Positions 45,805 to 55,125 are shown, counted from the first letter of the stretch. The stretch: DNA of 64,000 nt from Nostoc sp. PCC 7107 (GCF_000316625.1 NC_019676.1:3676501-3740500); one strand, 5' to 3'. Notes: generated by a model not told the origin, from the sequence alone. A program made the numbers and translations.

Positions 45805-47271
45805 TTAACAACGCCGTAGCTGTGTTAACAACACAACAACATCATCAATAGCTTGCCTGATAGTGCTGGCTGGTTGTTCAGATTGATTCACAATAATACT
45901 AAAAGCTAACGGCTCATATTGTGGCGAATTTATATATCCTGACAGAGAAATTACACCTCTTAAACTACCCGTTTTTGCCTGAACGATTCCCTGGGCTGAT
46001 GTGTTGCGAAAGCGCCCTTGTAAAGAACCACTAACTCCAGCGACAGGTAAAGAAGTCCGAAAAACTTGGGCTTCTGGTGATGCGGCGATTACTTGTAAAA
46101 CTTGTACTAAAGCTTCTGGACTAATTAAATTCTTCCGCGATAGTCCTGAGCCATCCACTACACTATAACTGTTTGAGTTAACTCCCAACTGGGTGAGAGT
46201 TTCTTGCATGACTTTTAACCCAACATCAGCAGTATTTTGATTTTTTGCTACTTGTTGTTTGTCGGCTAAAGTTCTTAATAAAGCCTCAGCAAATAAATTA
46301 TTACTGTTTAAATTAGTCTCTTTTAATAACTCAGATAAAGGTGGAGATTCAATGGCTGCAACTTCGCGTTCATTTTTACCACCATTAGCAGTAGATGTTT
46401 GCTGTACAGAAATTCCTTCTGCTGCTAAACTCTGACGAAAGTGACGTAAGAAATTTTGTGTAGGGTCAAATACTGCGATCGCACTAATATCTGGTTGTGA
46501 ATTTACCGCCAGTTGTCCTTGTAAATACAGCACCGCCCCTTTTAAGTCACGCCTTACTTCCACTAACCCTGGTTCATCTTTTTGCGCCGTGACAGAATTA
46601 TTTTCAACTCGCCACTGATACGCCTCTGTAGGATCAGCCCATTTAATTTGCAATGGTTTTCCTATAGTTTGGGGTAAGACTGTTAATACAGCAGCATTTT
46701 CATTCAAAATCAAACTATTGACAGGTGCGCCATAATAAGCTTGCACATCTTCCCATTGCCAACTAGGATTTATTAAATCTCCTTGAAAGTAACTATCATC
46801 AGCAATTAAATTATTGACTTGAGTAATACCCTGTTGACGTAATTGCTTGGCTAAGAGTGTTAATTGAGCATTTTTTAAACTGGGGTCTCCTCGACCAACT
46901 ACACGCAAATTACCATCAGCATCTTGATAAACAGAGGTACGAATGCGAAAATCTGCACCTAATTGTTTGAGTGCCGCAGATGTCGTCAACAGTTTAGTAT
47001 TAGAAGCAGGAGTAAAGTATTTCTCCGCATCGTGGCTGTAAAGAGTTTGCGTAGAAGCTAAGTTTTTAACTAAAATTCCCCAACGGGCGCGACTAAATAA
47101 GGGACGATTGATTGCAGTATCTATAGATGTTCCTAATTCAGCGGGACAAATTGATTTTGTGGTATTTGCAGGGGGAACTGGAGTTTGGGCTATAACTGCT
47201 TGTTGGGTAATTGCAGTCTGGGTTCCCAAGAACAATAGCAGCAAACTCATGGAGATTTTTCGAGAAAACAT
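45805..47271 (-). CDS. dacB: D-alanyl-D-alanine carboxypeptidase/endopeptidase (PBP4, family S13)
   Basis: 488 residues with a signal peptide (SLLLLFLGTQTAITQQAVIAQT). Penicillin-binding motifs: SNTK (Ser90) in FTPASNTKLLTTSAAL, SNN in NLNSNNLFAEALLRTL, and KTG in VQAKTGSLRGVISLSGY. The PBP4-type insertion domains account for the length between the first two motifs. It trims or cleaves peptidoglycan cross-bridges in the periplasm. Transcription is monocistronic. Confidence 0.92.
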   Translation of the reverse strand: MFSRKISMSLLLLFLGTQTAITQQAVIAQTPVPPANTTKSICPAELGTSIDTAINRPLFSRARWGILVKNLASTQTLYSHDAEKYFTPASNTKLLTTSAALKQLGADFRIRTSVYQDADGNLRVVGRGDPSLKNAQLTLLAKQLRQQGITQVNNLIADDSYFQGDLINPSWQWEDVQAYYGAPVNSLILNENAAVLTVLPQTIGKPLQIKWADPTEAYQWRVENNSVTAQKDEPGLVEVRRDLKGAVLYLQGQLAVNSQPDISAIAVFDPTQNFLRHFRQSLAAEGISVQQTSTANGGKNEREVAAIESPPLSELLKETNLNSNNLFAEALLRTLADKQQVAKNQNTADVGLKVMQETLTQLGVNSNSYSVVDGSGLSRKNLISPEALVQVLQVIAASPEAQVFRTSLPVAGVSGSLQGRFRNTSAQGIVQAKTGSLRGVISLSGYINSPQYEPLAFSIIVNQSEQPASTIRQAIDDVVVLLTQLRRC

Positions 47272-47406
47272 ACTTAAACTTCTACATTGAGAACTGAGGG
47301 TTATATTATTTTGTAGTGTTTGGCGATCGCATGGTTCAATACTTTTTTAAACGCAGAGGGGCGCGGAGGTTAGCGCAGAGAATACGGAGGATTACTCAGG
47401 CGTTAA

Positions 47407-49320
47407 TCAGAATCTTCTCAGCAGTCGCAAGCCGTTAAGGGTAACTAATACTGTAGAGCCTTCATGACCAATTACACCGATGGGTAGGTTAATATTCCCG
47501 AAAAAGTTAGCCAGCATCAGCAGAATAATTGATGTGAGCGCAAAGGTGATGTTTTGTTTGATAATGAATTGCGATCGCCTACCTAGTTCCATTGCGATGA
47601 CAATTTTTTCGAGTCTATCTGCTATTAATACAATATCTGCGGTTTCTAGTGCGACATCACTACCAGCACCTCCCATTGCTATCCCTACAGTTGCTTGGGC
47701 TAAAGCTGGTGCATCATTAATTCCATCTCCCACCATTGCTACAGTGTGATATTGTTTCTGCAAGCTACGAATGAGGTTGAGTTTATCTTCTGGTAGTAGT
47801 TGGGCGTGAACCTGGGTGATACCGACTGCTTGAGCGACCGTTTGGGCTGTACGCTGGTTATCTCCGGTAATCATCACAATTTGTTCTACACCTAGCTGAC
47901 TCAGATGGCGAATGGTGGCGGCGGCTTCTGGTCTAATCATATCTGCAATAGCGATCGCTCCTATGACTTTTGTATCTTGAGCAACCCAAACTACAGTTTT
48001 CCCCTCAGATTCCCAGCTATGAGCTAAATCTTGAAGTTTTTGCGGTAACTGTGTCACATATTGTTGAACAAAAGCTGCATTTCCTAGTGTAATTTTTACA
48101 CCATTAACATTGCCGATAATTCCCTGTCCAGGTATAGCTTGCACATCTACACCACTCTCCCAGCTTAAATCACTGGCTGCTTGAACAATGGCTTTAGCAA
48201 TGGGGTGTTCTGAAAATGCTTCTAATGCTGCTGCTGCTTTTAATACATCCGCTTGTGTATATTCCTCAATCGAAATTACCTGAAATACTTGCACTTGTCC
48301 TGTAGTTAGAGTACCAGTTTTATCAAAAGCGATCGCTCTGACTTTACCCATGTTCTCTAACTGTGCGCCATTCTTGAACAAAATCCCCTGTCTCGCACCG
48401 TTGGCAATGCCTGATAATAATGCTGGCATAATTGCCGCCATCAGCGCACAAGGAGAAGCCACCACCAAAAAAGTTAAAGCCCGATAAATCGTCGTGTTCC
48501 AATCCCATGCCAAAATAAACGGTGGCAAAATAGCGAGTAATATACCAGCTACAACAATTACCTTGGCATATCCCCGTTCAAATTTGGCAATGAATTCTTG
48601 AGAAGGTGGGGCTGATTCTTGTGCTTCTTCTACTAACCGAATCACGCGCTGAATCAAATGACTCGCGGCTGGTTTGTGAATTTTCAACTTCAGCGCCCCA
48701 TAACCGTTGAGTGTCCCAGCAAACACCTCCTCGCCTACTGTCTTTTCTACAGGTAAAGATTCCCCTGTAATCGCCGCTTGATTGATGGTGCTGTAACCAG
48801 ACAAAATAATGCCATCGGTAGGAATTAACTCTCCTGGTTTGACAACTATTTCGTCTCCTACCTTTAATTGACTGATGGGTAACATCTGTTCCTGTCCCTG
48901 ATGCAGAACCCTGGCTGTATCCGGTGTCAAACTCATCAAACTGCGGATACTTCTTTCCGTCCGCCCCATTGCATAACCTTCTAATGCACCGCTAACAGCA
49001 AAGATCAGAATTAAAATTGCCCCATCAATAATTAGGTGATATTCTCTGCGCCATAAACCTAAACTAGCTGCACCAACCGCCGCCACAATCATCAGCAAAT
49101 CTACATCAAGTTCTTTCTCTTTAATTAATGTAGTTATTCCCTCACGGGCGCTTTCGTAACCACCAATCACATAAGCCGCACTTAACAACAGTATTGCCCA
49201 TCCCAACCAACCCAGATGTAAGGCGTACCAGCCAAAAAATAACAACAATCCACAAACCAATGCTGCTAAGATATCTGCGTGTTCTTTGGTGTATTTGGTT
49301 AAATGCTGTGGGTAAAACAT
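47407..49320 (-). CDS. Heavy-metal P1B-type ATPase, P1B-4-like (SPC motif)
   Basis: 637 residues from ATG at 49320; an in-frame start at 49380 would cross the operator. No N-terminal metal-binding domain is present. Motifs: TGESLPVEK (actuator), VVASPCALMAAIMPALLSG (SPC in place of CPC), DKTGTLTTG (phosphorylated Asp), MVGDGINDAPALAQA, and a C-terminal HEGSTVLVTLNGLRLLRR. SPC plus HEG(G/S)T mark P1B-4 pumps, which export cobalt, zinc or iron; cyanobacterial CoaT belongs here. Metal specificity is inferred only. The MerR-type operator upstream suggests metal induction; the regulator gene is not adjacent. Confidence 0.87.
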   Translation of the reverse strand: MFYPQHLTKYTKEHADILAALVCGLLLFFGWYALHLGWLGWAILLLSAAYVIGGYESAREGITTLIKEKELDVDLLMIVAAVGAASLGLWRREYHLIIDGAILILIFAVSGALEGYAMGRTERSIRSLMSLTPDTARVLHQGQEQMLPISQLKVGDEIVVKPGELIPTDGIILSGYSTINQAAITGESLPVEKTVGEEVFAGTLNGYGALKLKIHKPAASHLIQRVIRLVEEAQESAPPSQEFIAKFERGYAKVIVVAGILLAILPPFILAWDWNTTIYRALTFLVVASPCALMAAIMPALLSGIANGARQGILFKNGAQLENMGKVRAIAFDKTGTLTTGQVQVFQVISIEEYTQADVLKAAAALEAFSEHPIAKAIVQAASDLSWESGVDVQAIPGQGIIGNVNGVKITLGNAAFVQQYVTQLPQKLQDLAHSWESEGKTVVWVAQDTKVIGAIAIADMIRPEAAATIRHLSQLGVEQIVMITGDNQRTAQTVAQAVGITQVHAQLLPEDKLNLIRSLQKQYHTVAMVGDGINDAPALAQATVGIAMGGAGSDVALETADIVLIADRLEKIVIAMELGRRSQFIIKQNITFALTSIILLMLANFFGNINLPIGVIGHEGSTVLVTLNGLRLLRRF

Positions 49321-49355
49321 AAGAGTGAAATCCTTGATAACTGATCTCACGGTAA

Positions 49356-49377
49356 ACCTTGACATTAATGTTAAGGT
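49356..49377 (-). promoter_or_regulatory. MerR-type operator/promoter of the metal ATPase
   Basis: A 22-bp near-palindrome, arms ACCTTGACATT and AATGTTAAGGT with one mismatched pair. On the minus strand TTGACC and TTACCG or TTTACC are separated by 18-19 bases, the overlong spacer that MerR-family activators untwist. It lies 36-57 bp upstream of the ATPase start and 34 bp upstream of the divergent SDR gene, so it could serve both. Confidence 0.6.
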
Positions 49378-49410
49378 CAAGCAATTATTTTTCTACAAGG
49401 AGGTATTTTG

Positions 49411-50160
49411 ATGACTCGCTTGCATAATAAAACCGCTGTAATTACCGGAGGGACATCGGGGATTGGTTTTGAGACTGCGAAACAGTTTATTAAAGAAGGG
49501 GCGCGAGTAATTATTACTGGACAAGATGAACAACGTTTGCACACCGCAGCCCAAGAACTGGGTTCTCAGGTAATTCCGGTGGTGGCAGATGTGCGATCGC
49601 TTTCTCAACTTGATAATCTAGCAGCACGAGTCAAATCAGAATTTGGCGGGCTTGATATTTTGTTTGCTAACGCCGGTATCGGATTTTTTGCCCCGTTAGA
49701 GGCGATGGACGAAACCTTGTACGATAACCAGTTTGATATCAACGTTAAGGGTATCTTTTTCACTGTGCAGAAGCTTTCTGGCTTACTGAATCCCGGCGCT
49801 AGTATCATCTTAAACGCTTCATCAGTCAATGAAAAAGGTATGGCGACGGGCAGTATCTATTGTGCGACAAAAGCGGCTGTGCGCTCATTTGCGCGGAATT
49901 TAGCGGCAGAATTAGGCGATCGGCAAATTAGAGTCAATGCGATTAGTCCTGGTTTAATCCCTACTAATTTTCAAACCAAAATGGGCTTATCACCAGAAGC
50001 CTTGGAAAATTTTGGCAATTATATTAAGCAAACCGTACCTTTGGGACGCTTTGGCAAACCAGAAGAAATTGCAGCGGCGGTAGTGTTCCTCGCTAGTGAT
50101 GAGTCTTCTTACATGACTGCGGCAGATTTAGTAGTTGATGGTGGCTATATGAACGTTTAG
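49411..50160 (+). CDS. Short-chain dehydrogenase/reductase
   Basis: 249 residues. AAGGAGG sits seven bases before ATG 49411. Classical SDR motifs: TGGTSGIG, NAGIG, Ser in ILNASSVNEKG, and YCATK. C-terminal PLGRFGKPEEIAAAVVFLASDESSYMTAADLVVDGGY is FabG-like. It probably reduces a carbonyl with NAD(P)H; substrate unknown. The operator shared with the divergent metal ATPase suggests metal- or stress-linked expression, though that is inference. Confidence 0.88.
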   Translation: MTRLHNKTAVITGGTSGIGFETAKQFIKEGARVIITGQDEQRLHTAAQELGSQVIPVVADVRSLSQLDNLAARVKSEFGGLDILFANAGIGFFAPLEAMDETLYDNQFDINVKGIFFTVQKLSGLLNPGASIILNASSVNEKGMATGSIYCATKAAVRSFARNLAAELGDRQIRVNAISPGLIPTNFQTKMGLSPEALENFGNYIKQTVPLGRFGKPEEIAAAVVFLASDESSYMTAADLVVDGGYMNV

Positions 50161-50398
50161 CAACGCAATATATGTACAAATATATGTATTTATAACTGCT
50201 TGTAAAAACTGCTTGACGCATCTATCAAGAACGTAGGAGATTAAATCACATAAGTGTTTGTACGTATATAAAATATTAAAAAATCGGCTGGCATATTTGT
50301 GGGATGAGTAAGATGCTCATCCCTTGTATTTCTGACGCAGAAACAAGAGTTTTTTGAAATTTTACTTTTTGAGATGACGGAAATCAAAGGAGAGAATT

Positions 50399-52174
50399 AT
50401 GTACAAACAAGTACAAAAAACTGGTAAACAAGCTGCTGATTCATCAACTTCTAATCCGTTTGCACCGCGTCCATTTAAAGTTGAATCTTTACCTGAACCA
50501 GATTTAAATCAAAATACAGAAATACAAAAGCAAGAATTGTCCTCAGAGTCGGGCTTGTCTAGGTTGTCCCACATCCCCATTTTTCCCCCAGGTTATCAAC
50601 CACCACCACCGCCACGAGTTCAGATGAAGTTGAATATTGGTGAGCCTGGGGATAAATATGAACAAGAGGCGGAAAGAGTCGCTCCAGATGTTGTGCAACA
50701 GATTAATGCACCTTTGCAAGCAGGATATATACAGCATCAGCCAACGCAGCCGATAATGCAGCGTGTGGCAGAAGGTGGGATGGCTGCATCACCTGATGAG
50801 GCTATCCAAGCGAAAGGCGAAATGAACGGTAACAGCCAAGAATCAAACGAGAAATCACATCCCAATCAAACCGGATTACCTGATGAACTCAAAGCAGGGG
50901 TGGAAAATCTATCGGGCTATTCCCTAGATGATGTCAAGGTTCATTATAATTCGCCCAAACCTGCCCACTTACAAGCATTAGCTTACACCCAAGGGACGGA
51001 GATTCATGTCGCCCCTGGACAAGAGGAACATCTACCCCATGAAGCATGGCACGTAGTTCAGCAGATGCAGGGAAGAGTTAAACCGACGATGCAAATGAAA
51101 GGATTACAGATTGATGATAATGAAGCGTTGGAGAAAGAAGCAGATGTGATGGGGGAGAGAGCAAAATATGATGGAAGTGAGTTAAGTCATGAGAACTTAA
51201 TTCATTTTGTGCAGCAAAAACCTGAAGCTATCATTATTCAGCGAATGGTTGGTAAATATCTTTGCCTTAGAGATCCTGTAATTATTAAAGAATATCATGT
51301 AAAAGGATGGGTAATATCTGTTTATAATGCCGATGAAGGTACGTATTTCGTTACAAATGTTCTTAATAGTTTTGGTAATTTGGCAGGTAATTACAAATTA
51401 GATCAATTAGATTTTGACCCTGATTTTGATTATAATAGACGCGATAAATTAGAGACAGATAGTGAGGAGAGTGACGATAGTGATCACGGCAGCGAAGATG
51501 CTGATACACTCACAGAAGATTTGTATCCAGATGAATTGAAGAAAGATGAATTTGAAGAGATTAAGGGATATGAAGAAATATTGATTGAAATTTTCGACAA
51601 TTTGTGTACAGTATATCAAATTAACATTGATAAACAACAAGTCTGGGATAGATTTTATGAAGAATGGAGTCAAAGTGTAGTTACCCGACAGTGGTGGCAA
51701 GAATTTAAAAAACGGGCTGACCAGCAAAAGAGTGAGAATGGTAGCACTCAACCCATACAGATGAAAAGAACTGGAAACACGGATAGTTATCAAGAAAAAT
51801 ACCAAACCGCAAATTTTGGAGAATTTAAACAAGTCACTTATCGCCGCGATGGGAAAGGTAATATCAATTTCAGCAACACGAAAAGTCACACAGCCTGGAC
51901 AGATCCAATCAACCGCTCTACCTACGTTAAACTAAACCAGGGGATGAAAGACAAAAAATATGGGATTATGAGTGGCGGTCAGAAAGTTAAGTTAGCCGGG
52001 GCTTCTAGAGCGCAGCACTTTGCTATAGGCGATAAACTTTGTTCATGGGCAAAAGCCAATAGGAAATCGAAATGGACATGGCATCATCTATCTAAAGAAT
52101 ATGAGATGGTGTTAGTTGACATGAGAGTACACGCCAAGCACGGACATAATGGTGGGGTATTGTTATGGAAATAA
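50399..52174 (+). CDS. Polymorphic toxin: DUF4157 protein with C-terminal WHH/HNH nuclease
   Basis: 591 residues without a signal peptide. A Pro-rich N-terminus precedes a DUF4157 region (about 75-255) with KLNIGEPGDKYEQEAERVA and a zincin-type HEAWH (214-218) in LPHEAWHVVQQMQGRV; an EADVMG segment (about 247-252) follows. A variable acidic middle (about 285-455) leads to a C-terminal domain with TWHH (His562, His563) in WTWHHLSKEYEMVLVDMRVHAKHGHNGG, the WHH/LHH branch of HNH (endonuclease VII fold) toxins. DUF4157 proteins are known from extracellular contractile injection loci as cargo, and a DNase toxin role is the best reading. The stop overlaps the DUF4272 gene by 10 bp. Confidence 0.82.
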   Translation: MYKQVQKTGKQAADSSTSNPFAPRPFKVESLPEPDLNQNTEIQKQELSSESGLSRLSHIPIFPPGYQPPPPPRVQMKLNIGEPGDKYEQEAERVAPDVVQQINAPLQAGYIQHQPTQPIMQRVAEGGMAASPDEAIQAKGEMNGNSQESNEKSHPNQTGLPDELKAGVENLSGYSLDDVKVHYNSPKPAHLQALAYTQGTEIHVAPGQEEHLPHEAWHVVQQMQGRVKPTMQMKGLQIDDNEALEKEADVMGERAKYDGSELSHENLIHFVQQKPEAIIIQRMVGKYLCLRDPVIIKEYHVKGWVISVYNADEGTYFVTNVLNSFGNLAGNYKLDQLDFDPDFDYNRRDKLETDSEESDDSDHGSEDADTLTEDLYPDELKKDEFEEIKGYEEILIEIFDNLCTVYQINIDKQQVWDRFYEEWSQSVVTRQWWQEFKKRADQQKSENGSTQPIQMKRTGNTDSYQEKYQTANFGEFKQVTYRRDGKGNINFSNTKSHTAWTDPINRSTYVKLNQGMKDKKYGIMSGGQKVKLAGASRAQHFAIGDKLCSWAKANRKSKWTWHHLSKEYEMVLVDMRVHAKHGHNGGVLLWK

Positions 52175-52830
52175 TAGCAACAACCCCACTGGGGAATTCA
52201 CTTCCTTGGTATCTCAAGCAAAAATCTGAGGCTCTGCTGGCAAAACACGGCATTTTGTGTAATCCTTCCCTACCTCCTATCGAAGCACAAATTAATATCC
52301 GCACAACCGAGGAAATCACAGGGAGGATTTTAGCTTTATGCTATTGCGCTTTGAAAGGAGAAGGAGCTAATTACTCACAGCTAGAAAAGTATTCCGAAAG
52401 ATTTAATGTCAGGGAAAAGCTGACACCAAAAGAAAAGGTTTTTGCGAGAAAATCCCTGCCTTCAGAACAAGAAAAAATTGATGCTTGCTGGGGTTATGAA
52501 AGTGCTTGGATACTGTTGTGGGCATTGAAACTTGCCGAAAAAACCATATTCCCTTCTCATCCCTGTAATGCAGCCGATGTTGTGCGGATCATTGCGTCCC
52601 ATTCTGAAACATCTCTGAGTGCTGTGGCAAGCAGAAGAAATGAACAAGAGATCCTGTTTGAAGCCGATTTTATCTATCGCTGCCACTGGGTATGTAAAAA
52701 TAATACACTGAACAATGTTCCTCTGTCTCCTCTATTAGACCCTAGCGTCACCTACGAATGGCATTATGCGATCAATTGGCTAATCGGATATGAATACTGC
52801 GATTGGGACGATATTAGAACAAATACTTAA
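52165..52830 (+). CDS. DUF4272 protein, candidate immunity protein of the WHH toxin
   Basis: 221 residues. It starts at ATG 52165 within the toxin's last codons and is thus tightly coupled to it. DUF4272 landmarks: RILALCYCALKGEG, WGYESAWILLWALKLAE, ILFEADFIYRCHWVC and YEWHYAINWLIGYEYCDWDDIRTNT. DUF4272 proteins are small soluble proteins often found in toxin-immunity neighbourhoods. Position, overlap and small size suggest that it neutralises the upstream nuclease, but no direct evidence is present. Confidence 0.75.
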   Translation: MEIIATTPLGNSLPWYLKQKSEALLAKHGILCNPSLPPIEAQINIRTTEEITGRILALCYCALKGEGANYSQLEKYSERFNVREKLTPKEKVFARKSLPSEQEKIDACWGYESAWILLWALKLAEKTIFPSHPCNAADVVRIIASHSETSLSAVASRRNEQEILFEADFIYRCHWVCKNNTLNNVPLSPLLDPSVTYEWHYAINWLIGYEYCDWDDIRTNT

Positions 52831-52839
52831 AGAAACACT

Positions 52840-53259
52840 ATGTTTAACTTAATAGACTATACCTTTAATAAAGGGTTGCAATGGTATGAAGCCTCTTTCA
52901 TGCTTGACGGTGTAAAGATCAATATAACGGTAAGTGCGGAAGGAGAGAAAAAGAACAGCATTCTTGAATCCCGCATCAAGAAAAGCATCGATTGGATAAC
53001 AAAAAATAAAGAAGAAATTCTTGATTTTTGCTCACAAGAACTGCTAGAAGACAAAAATAGCGAAGAATGGCTTAAAGAAGGTGAAAGTGAACTTACTCCC
53101 AGTGAGTTCAAAAGAAACCTAACAATGAAAGCCATCCACATCAATGAAGATGGTAGTGTCACCATAGATTATGGGGACAACAAAATGTTCTGGGGTCATA
53201 CAGTGGTGGTAGCAGTCACGGATGATTTTTCATTAGATTATGCGACGATTGAAGGCTAA
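52840..53259 (+). CDS. DUF2262 protein, possible second immunity protein
   Basis: 139 residues, starting nine bases after the DUF4272 stop. WYEASFMLDGVKINITVSAEGE, IDWITKNKEEILDFCSQELLE and LTPSEFKRNLTMKAIHINEDGSVTIDYGDNKMFWGHTVVVAV show the DUF2262 pattern, with the GH-strand end. The family is soluble and common near polymorphic toxins. It may be an additional immunity protein or one left from an earlier toxin type. Confidence 0.7.
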   Translation: MFNLIDYTFNKGLQWYEASFMLDGVKINITVSAEGEKKNSILESRIKKSIDWITKNKEEILDFCSQELLEDKNSEEWLKEGESELTPSEFKRNLTMKAIHINEDGSVTIDYGDNKMFWGHTVVVAVTDDFSLDYATIEG

Positions 53260-53736
53260 ATGCGATCACTTTTGTAGGTCGGATTTATCCCTCAACCAAT
53301 CTAAGTTTATAAGTTTTTATATTGGAGATCGCTTTTATGATGGTCTGTGGGTTACGCTGATCCTAAATTTATCGAATGTTTTTGCAACGGCGATTTTAGC
53401 ACTTCAATATAATAAGATCGCCATCTCATAGTAACTGTCTTAAAATTCAAGCGATCACTTATTGTGTTTGCCTGTGTAAGTACAATCTCTAGATATAGTG
53501 CGATCGCTTGGTTGTAGAGATTTGTGAAGGCGATCGCAGATTTAATATATAGTCTGGTATGAGGTGGACGCAAGCAAGCTCATCTAAAGCAGTTATTAGC
53601 AGAATTTGTCACTCTGTTGAAAGAGCGAATTTATCTAATAACTTTTGATGAAAAAACCTCTGTCTCTAGCACGATTTGGTACAGTGGAAAAATCAAGTAA
53701 ATCTAAGAATACTAAATCTCAAAGAGAAGGTATTCT
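53260..53736. other. Intergenic region after the toxin locus
   Basis: 477 bp unusually rich in GCGATC(A/G) sites (at least four) and without a gene I trust. A 63-codon plus-strand frame (53240-53431) overlaps the end of the DUF2262 gene and has no recognisable product. AGAGAAGG directly before 53737 is the ribosome site of the next gene. Confidence 0.5.
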
Positions 53737-54174
53737 ATGTTAATGAAACGGCTTTCTGCTATTGGAAGTTGGATAGCTACAACAGTTATTTGTGTATCTG
53801 CGATCGCTTTTATTTGGCAAGGTGCATTTTTCACCAACAATTCAGCAATGGCGGCTACCTCTGTCAACTTGATTGCATCGTCAGACGCAGGCGATAAAGT
53901 TCAAGAAAAAGCCCGCGAAGATGCTGGACGTGCGAAGAATTTTATTCGAGATACCGCAGATAAAGTTGAGCGCACCGCCAATAAAAATGCGAGTAAAGTT
54001 GAAGACGCAACAGATAACAGTGGTAACTGGATTGAGCGCAAAGCCAAGAGTGATAGAAACACTATTGAGAAAAGAGCCAAGGAAGATGCGGCTCGGACAG
54101 AGAAAGCTGTAGACAATACCAAGAATGCTATTGAACGCACTGTTGATAACATTAAGGATGCTTTAAGTAAGTAG
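53737..54174 (+). CDS. Exported LEA-like amphipathic helical protein
   Basis: 145 residues. A signal or membrane segment (WIATTVICVSAIAFIWQGAFF, about 10-30) precedes an alanine- and charge-rich region of 11-residue-like periodicity: DKVQEKAREDAGRAKNFIRDTADKVERTANKN, NWIERKAKSDRNTIEKRAKEDAARTEKAVDNTKNAIERTVDNIKDAL. This resembles group-3 LEA or apolipoprotein-type stress proteins. It may coat or protect membranes under dehydration; the role is inferred from composition. AGAAGG supports the start. Confidence 0.65.
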   Translation: MLMKRLSAIGSWIATTVICVSAIAFIWQGAFFTNNSAMAATSVNLIASSDAGDKVQEKAREDAGRAKNFIRDTADKVERTANKNASKVEDATDNSGNWIERKAKSDRNTIEKRAKEDAARTEKAVDNTKNAIERTVDNIKDALSK

Positions 54175-54492
54175 ACATAATAATCTTACTTAATTTGTAA
54201 GATGTTATGTGGTGCTGGTTCTGAGTTATTCCTAAAAATTAATTTAGGGTTACACAGTCAATGTACATTGTTGATTCATTTCATTTGCTTGATTTGAAAC
54301 TTACGATGTACATTGATTAATTTTATGTATTTGAACTACCTAAATAAACATTAAATCAAGATAAGAATAAACTGAAAAAAAGATAAGTTTATGCTGAAAT
54401 AAATAAAATAAAAGCTAAATAAATCAGAGCGATCGCATTTGTTGATAAAGTATCTTTGTCCTTATGGGATTTTTGCTCCAAAATCTAAAATT
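54175..54492. other. Intergenic region before the GST gene
   Basis: 318 bp, AT-rich, with near-repeats TCAATGTACATTGTTGA and GATGTACATTGATTAA (about 54258-54320) that form imperfect palindromes around TGTACATT. No coding frame is seen. Confidence 0.5.
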
Positions 54493-55125
54493 ATGGCAAA
54501 GCTCACTGTTTACGGAACTCCCCTCAGTACTTATGTTCGTACTGTCCGATTGCTGCTTGAGGAAGCAAGTGTAGATTATACCCTCAAAGAAATTGATATC
54601 TTCACAGGCGAAAATCAATCACCAGAGTACCTAGCCAAAAATCCTTTTGGGAAAGTTCCAACACTTGAAGTAGAAGCAGAAGTAATTTACGAAACTCCCG
54701 CAATCACCGACTACCTAAATACAATCTTTGCTAATCAGCAGTTCAGCCCATCTGAACCACTACTTCAGGCGCGGATGCGTCAAATTATCACAATTATTGA
54801 TAACTATTTTTATCCAAGTGCGATCGGCACAATTGTTATTCAACGTCTGATTGTACCAATTCAGGGCGGACAGCCAGATGAGGATAAAATACAAAATGCT
54901 GTTGCACCCGCACAAAAAGCCATACAAGCAATTGAAGCGATCGCTGTTGGTAGCCCATATCTGCTCGGTAGCCAGGTAAGTATTGCTGATTTCTACCTTA
55001 TTCCCATCTTTATCTACCTGGCTCAAACTCCAGAATACGAAGTAATTACGGCGCAAACTCCCAAACTGCGGACTTGGTGGGAGCAAGCCCAGCAGCTTGA
55101 GAGCGTCAAAAAGGTATGTGCATAA
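54493..55125 (+). CDS. Glutathione S-transferase family protein
   Basis: 210 residues from ATG 54493; the in-frame start at 54439 only adds an unrelated leader. Thioredoxin-like half: KLTVYGTPLSTYVRTVRLLLEEASVDYTLKEID and the cis-proline GKVPTLEVEAEVIYETPAITDYL; all-alpha half: PYLLGSQVSIADFYLIPIFIYLAQTP. The catalytic position near LSTYVRT is Ser/Thr-type rather than Cys. Detoxification or reduction of an unknown electrophile is likely. It converges on the hydrolase at 55202. Confidence 0.87.
   Translation: MAKLTVYGTPLSTYVRTVRLLLEEASVDYTLKEIDIFTGENQSPEYLAKNPFGKVPTLEVEAEVIYETPAITDYLNTIFANQQFSPSEPLLQARMRQIITIIDNYFYPSAIGTIVIQRLIVPIQGGQPDEDKIQNAVAPAQKAIQAIEAIAVGSPYLLGSQVSIADFYLIPIFIYLAQTPEYEVITAQTPKLRTWWEQAQQLESVKKVCA

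Noticed and set aside
51449-51889. 146-codon hydrophobic minus-strand frame
   Set aside because: Antisense to the acidic middle of the toxin gene; hydrophobicity comes from complementing Asp/Glu/Lys codons.
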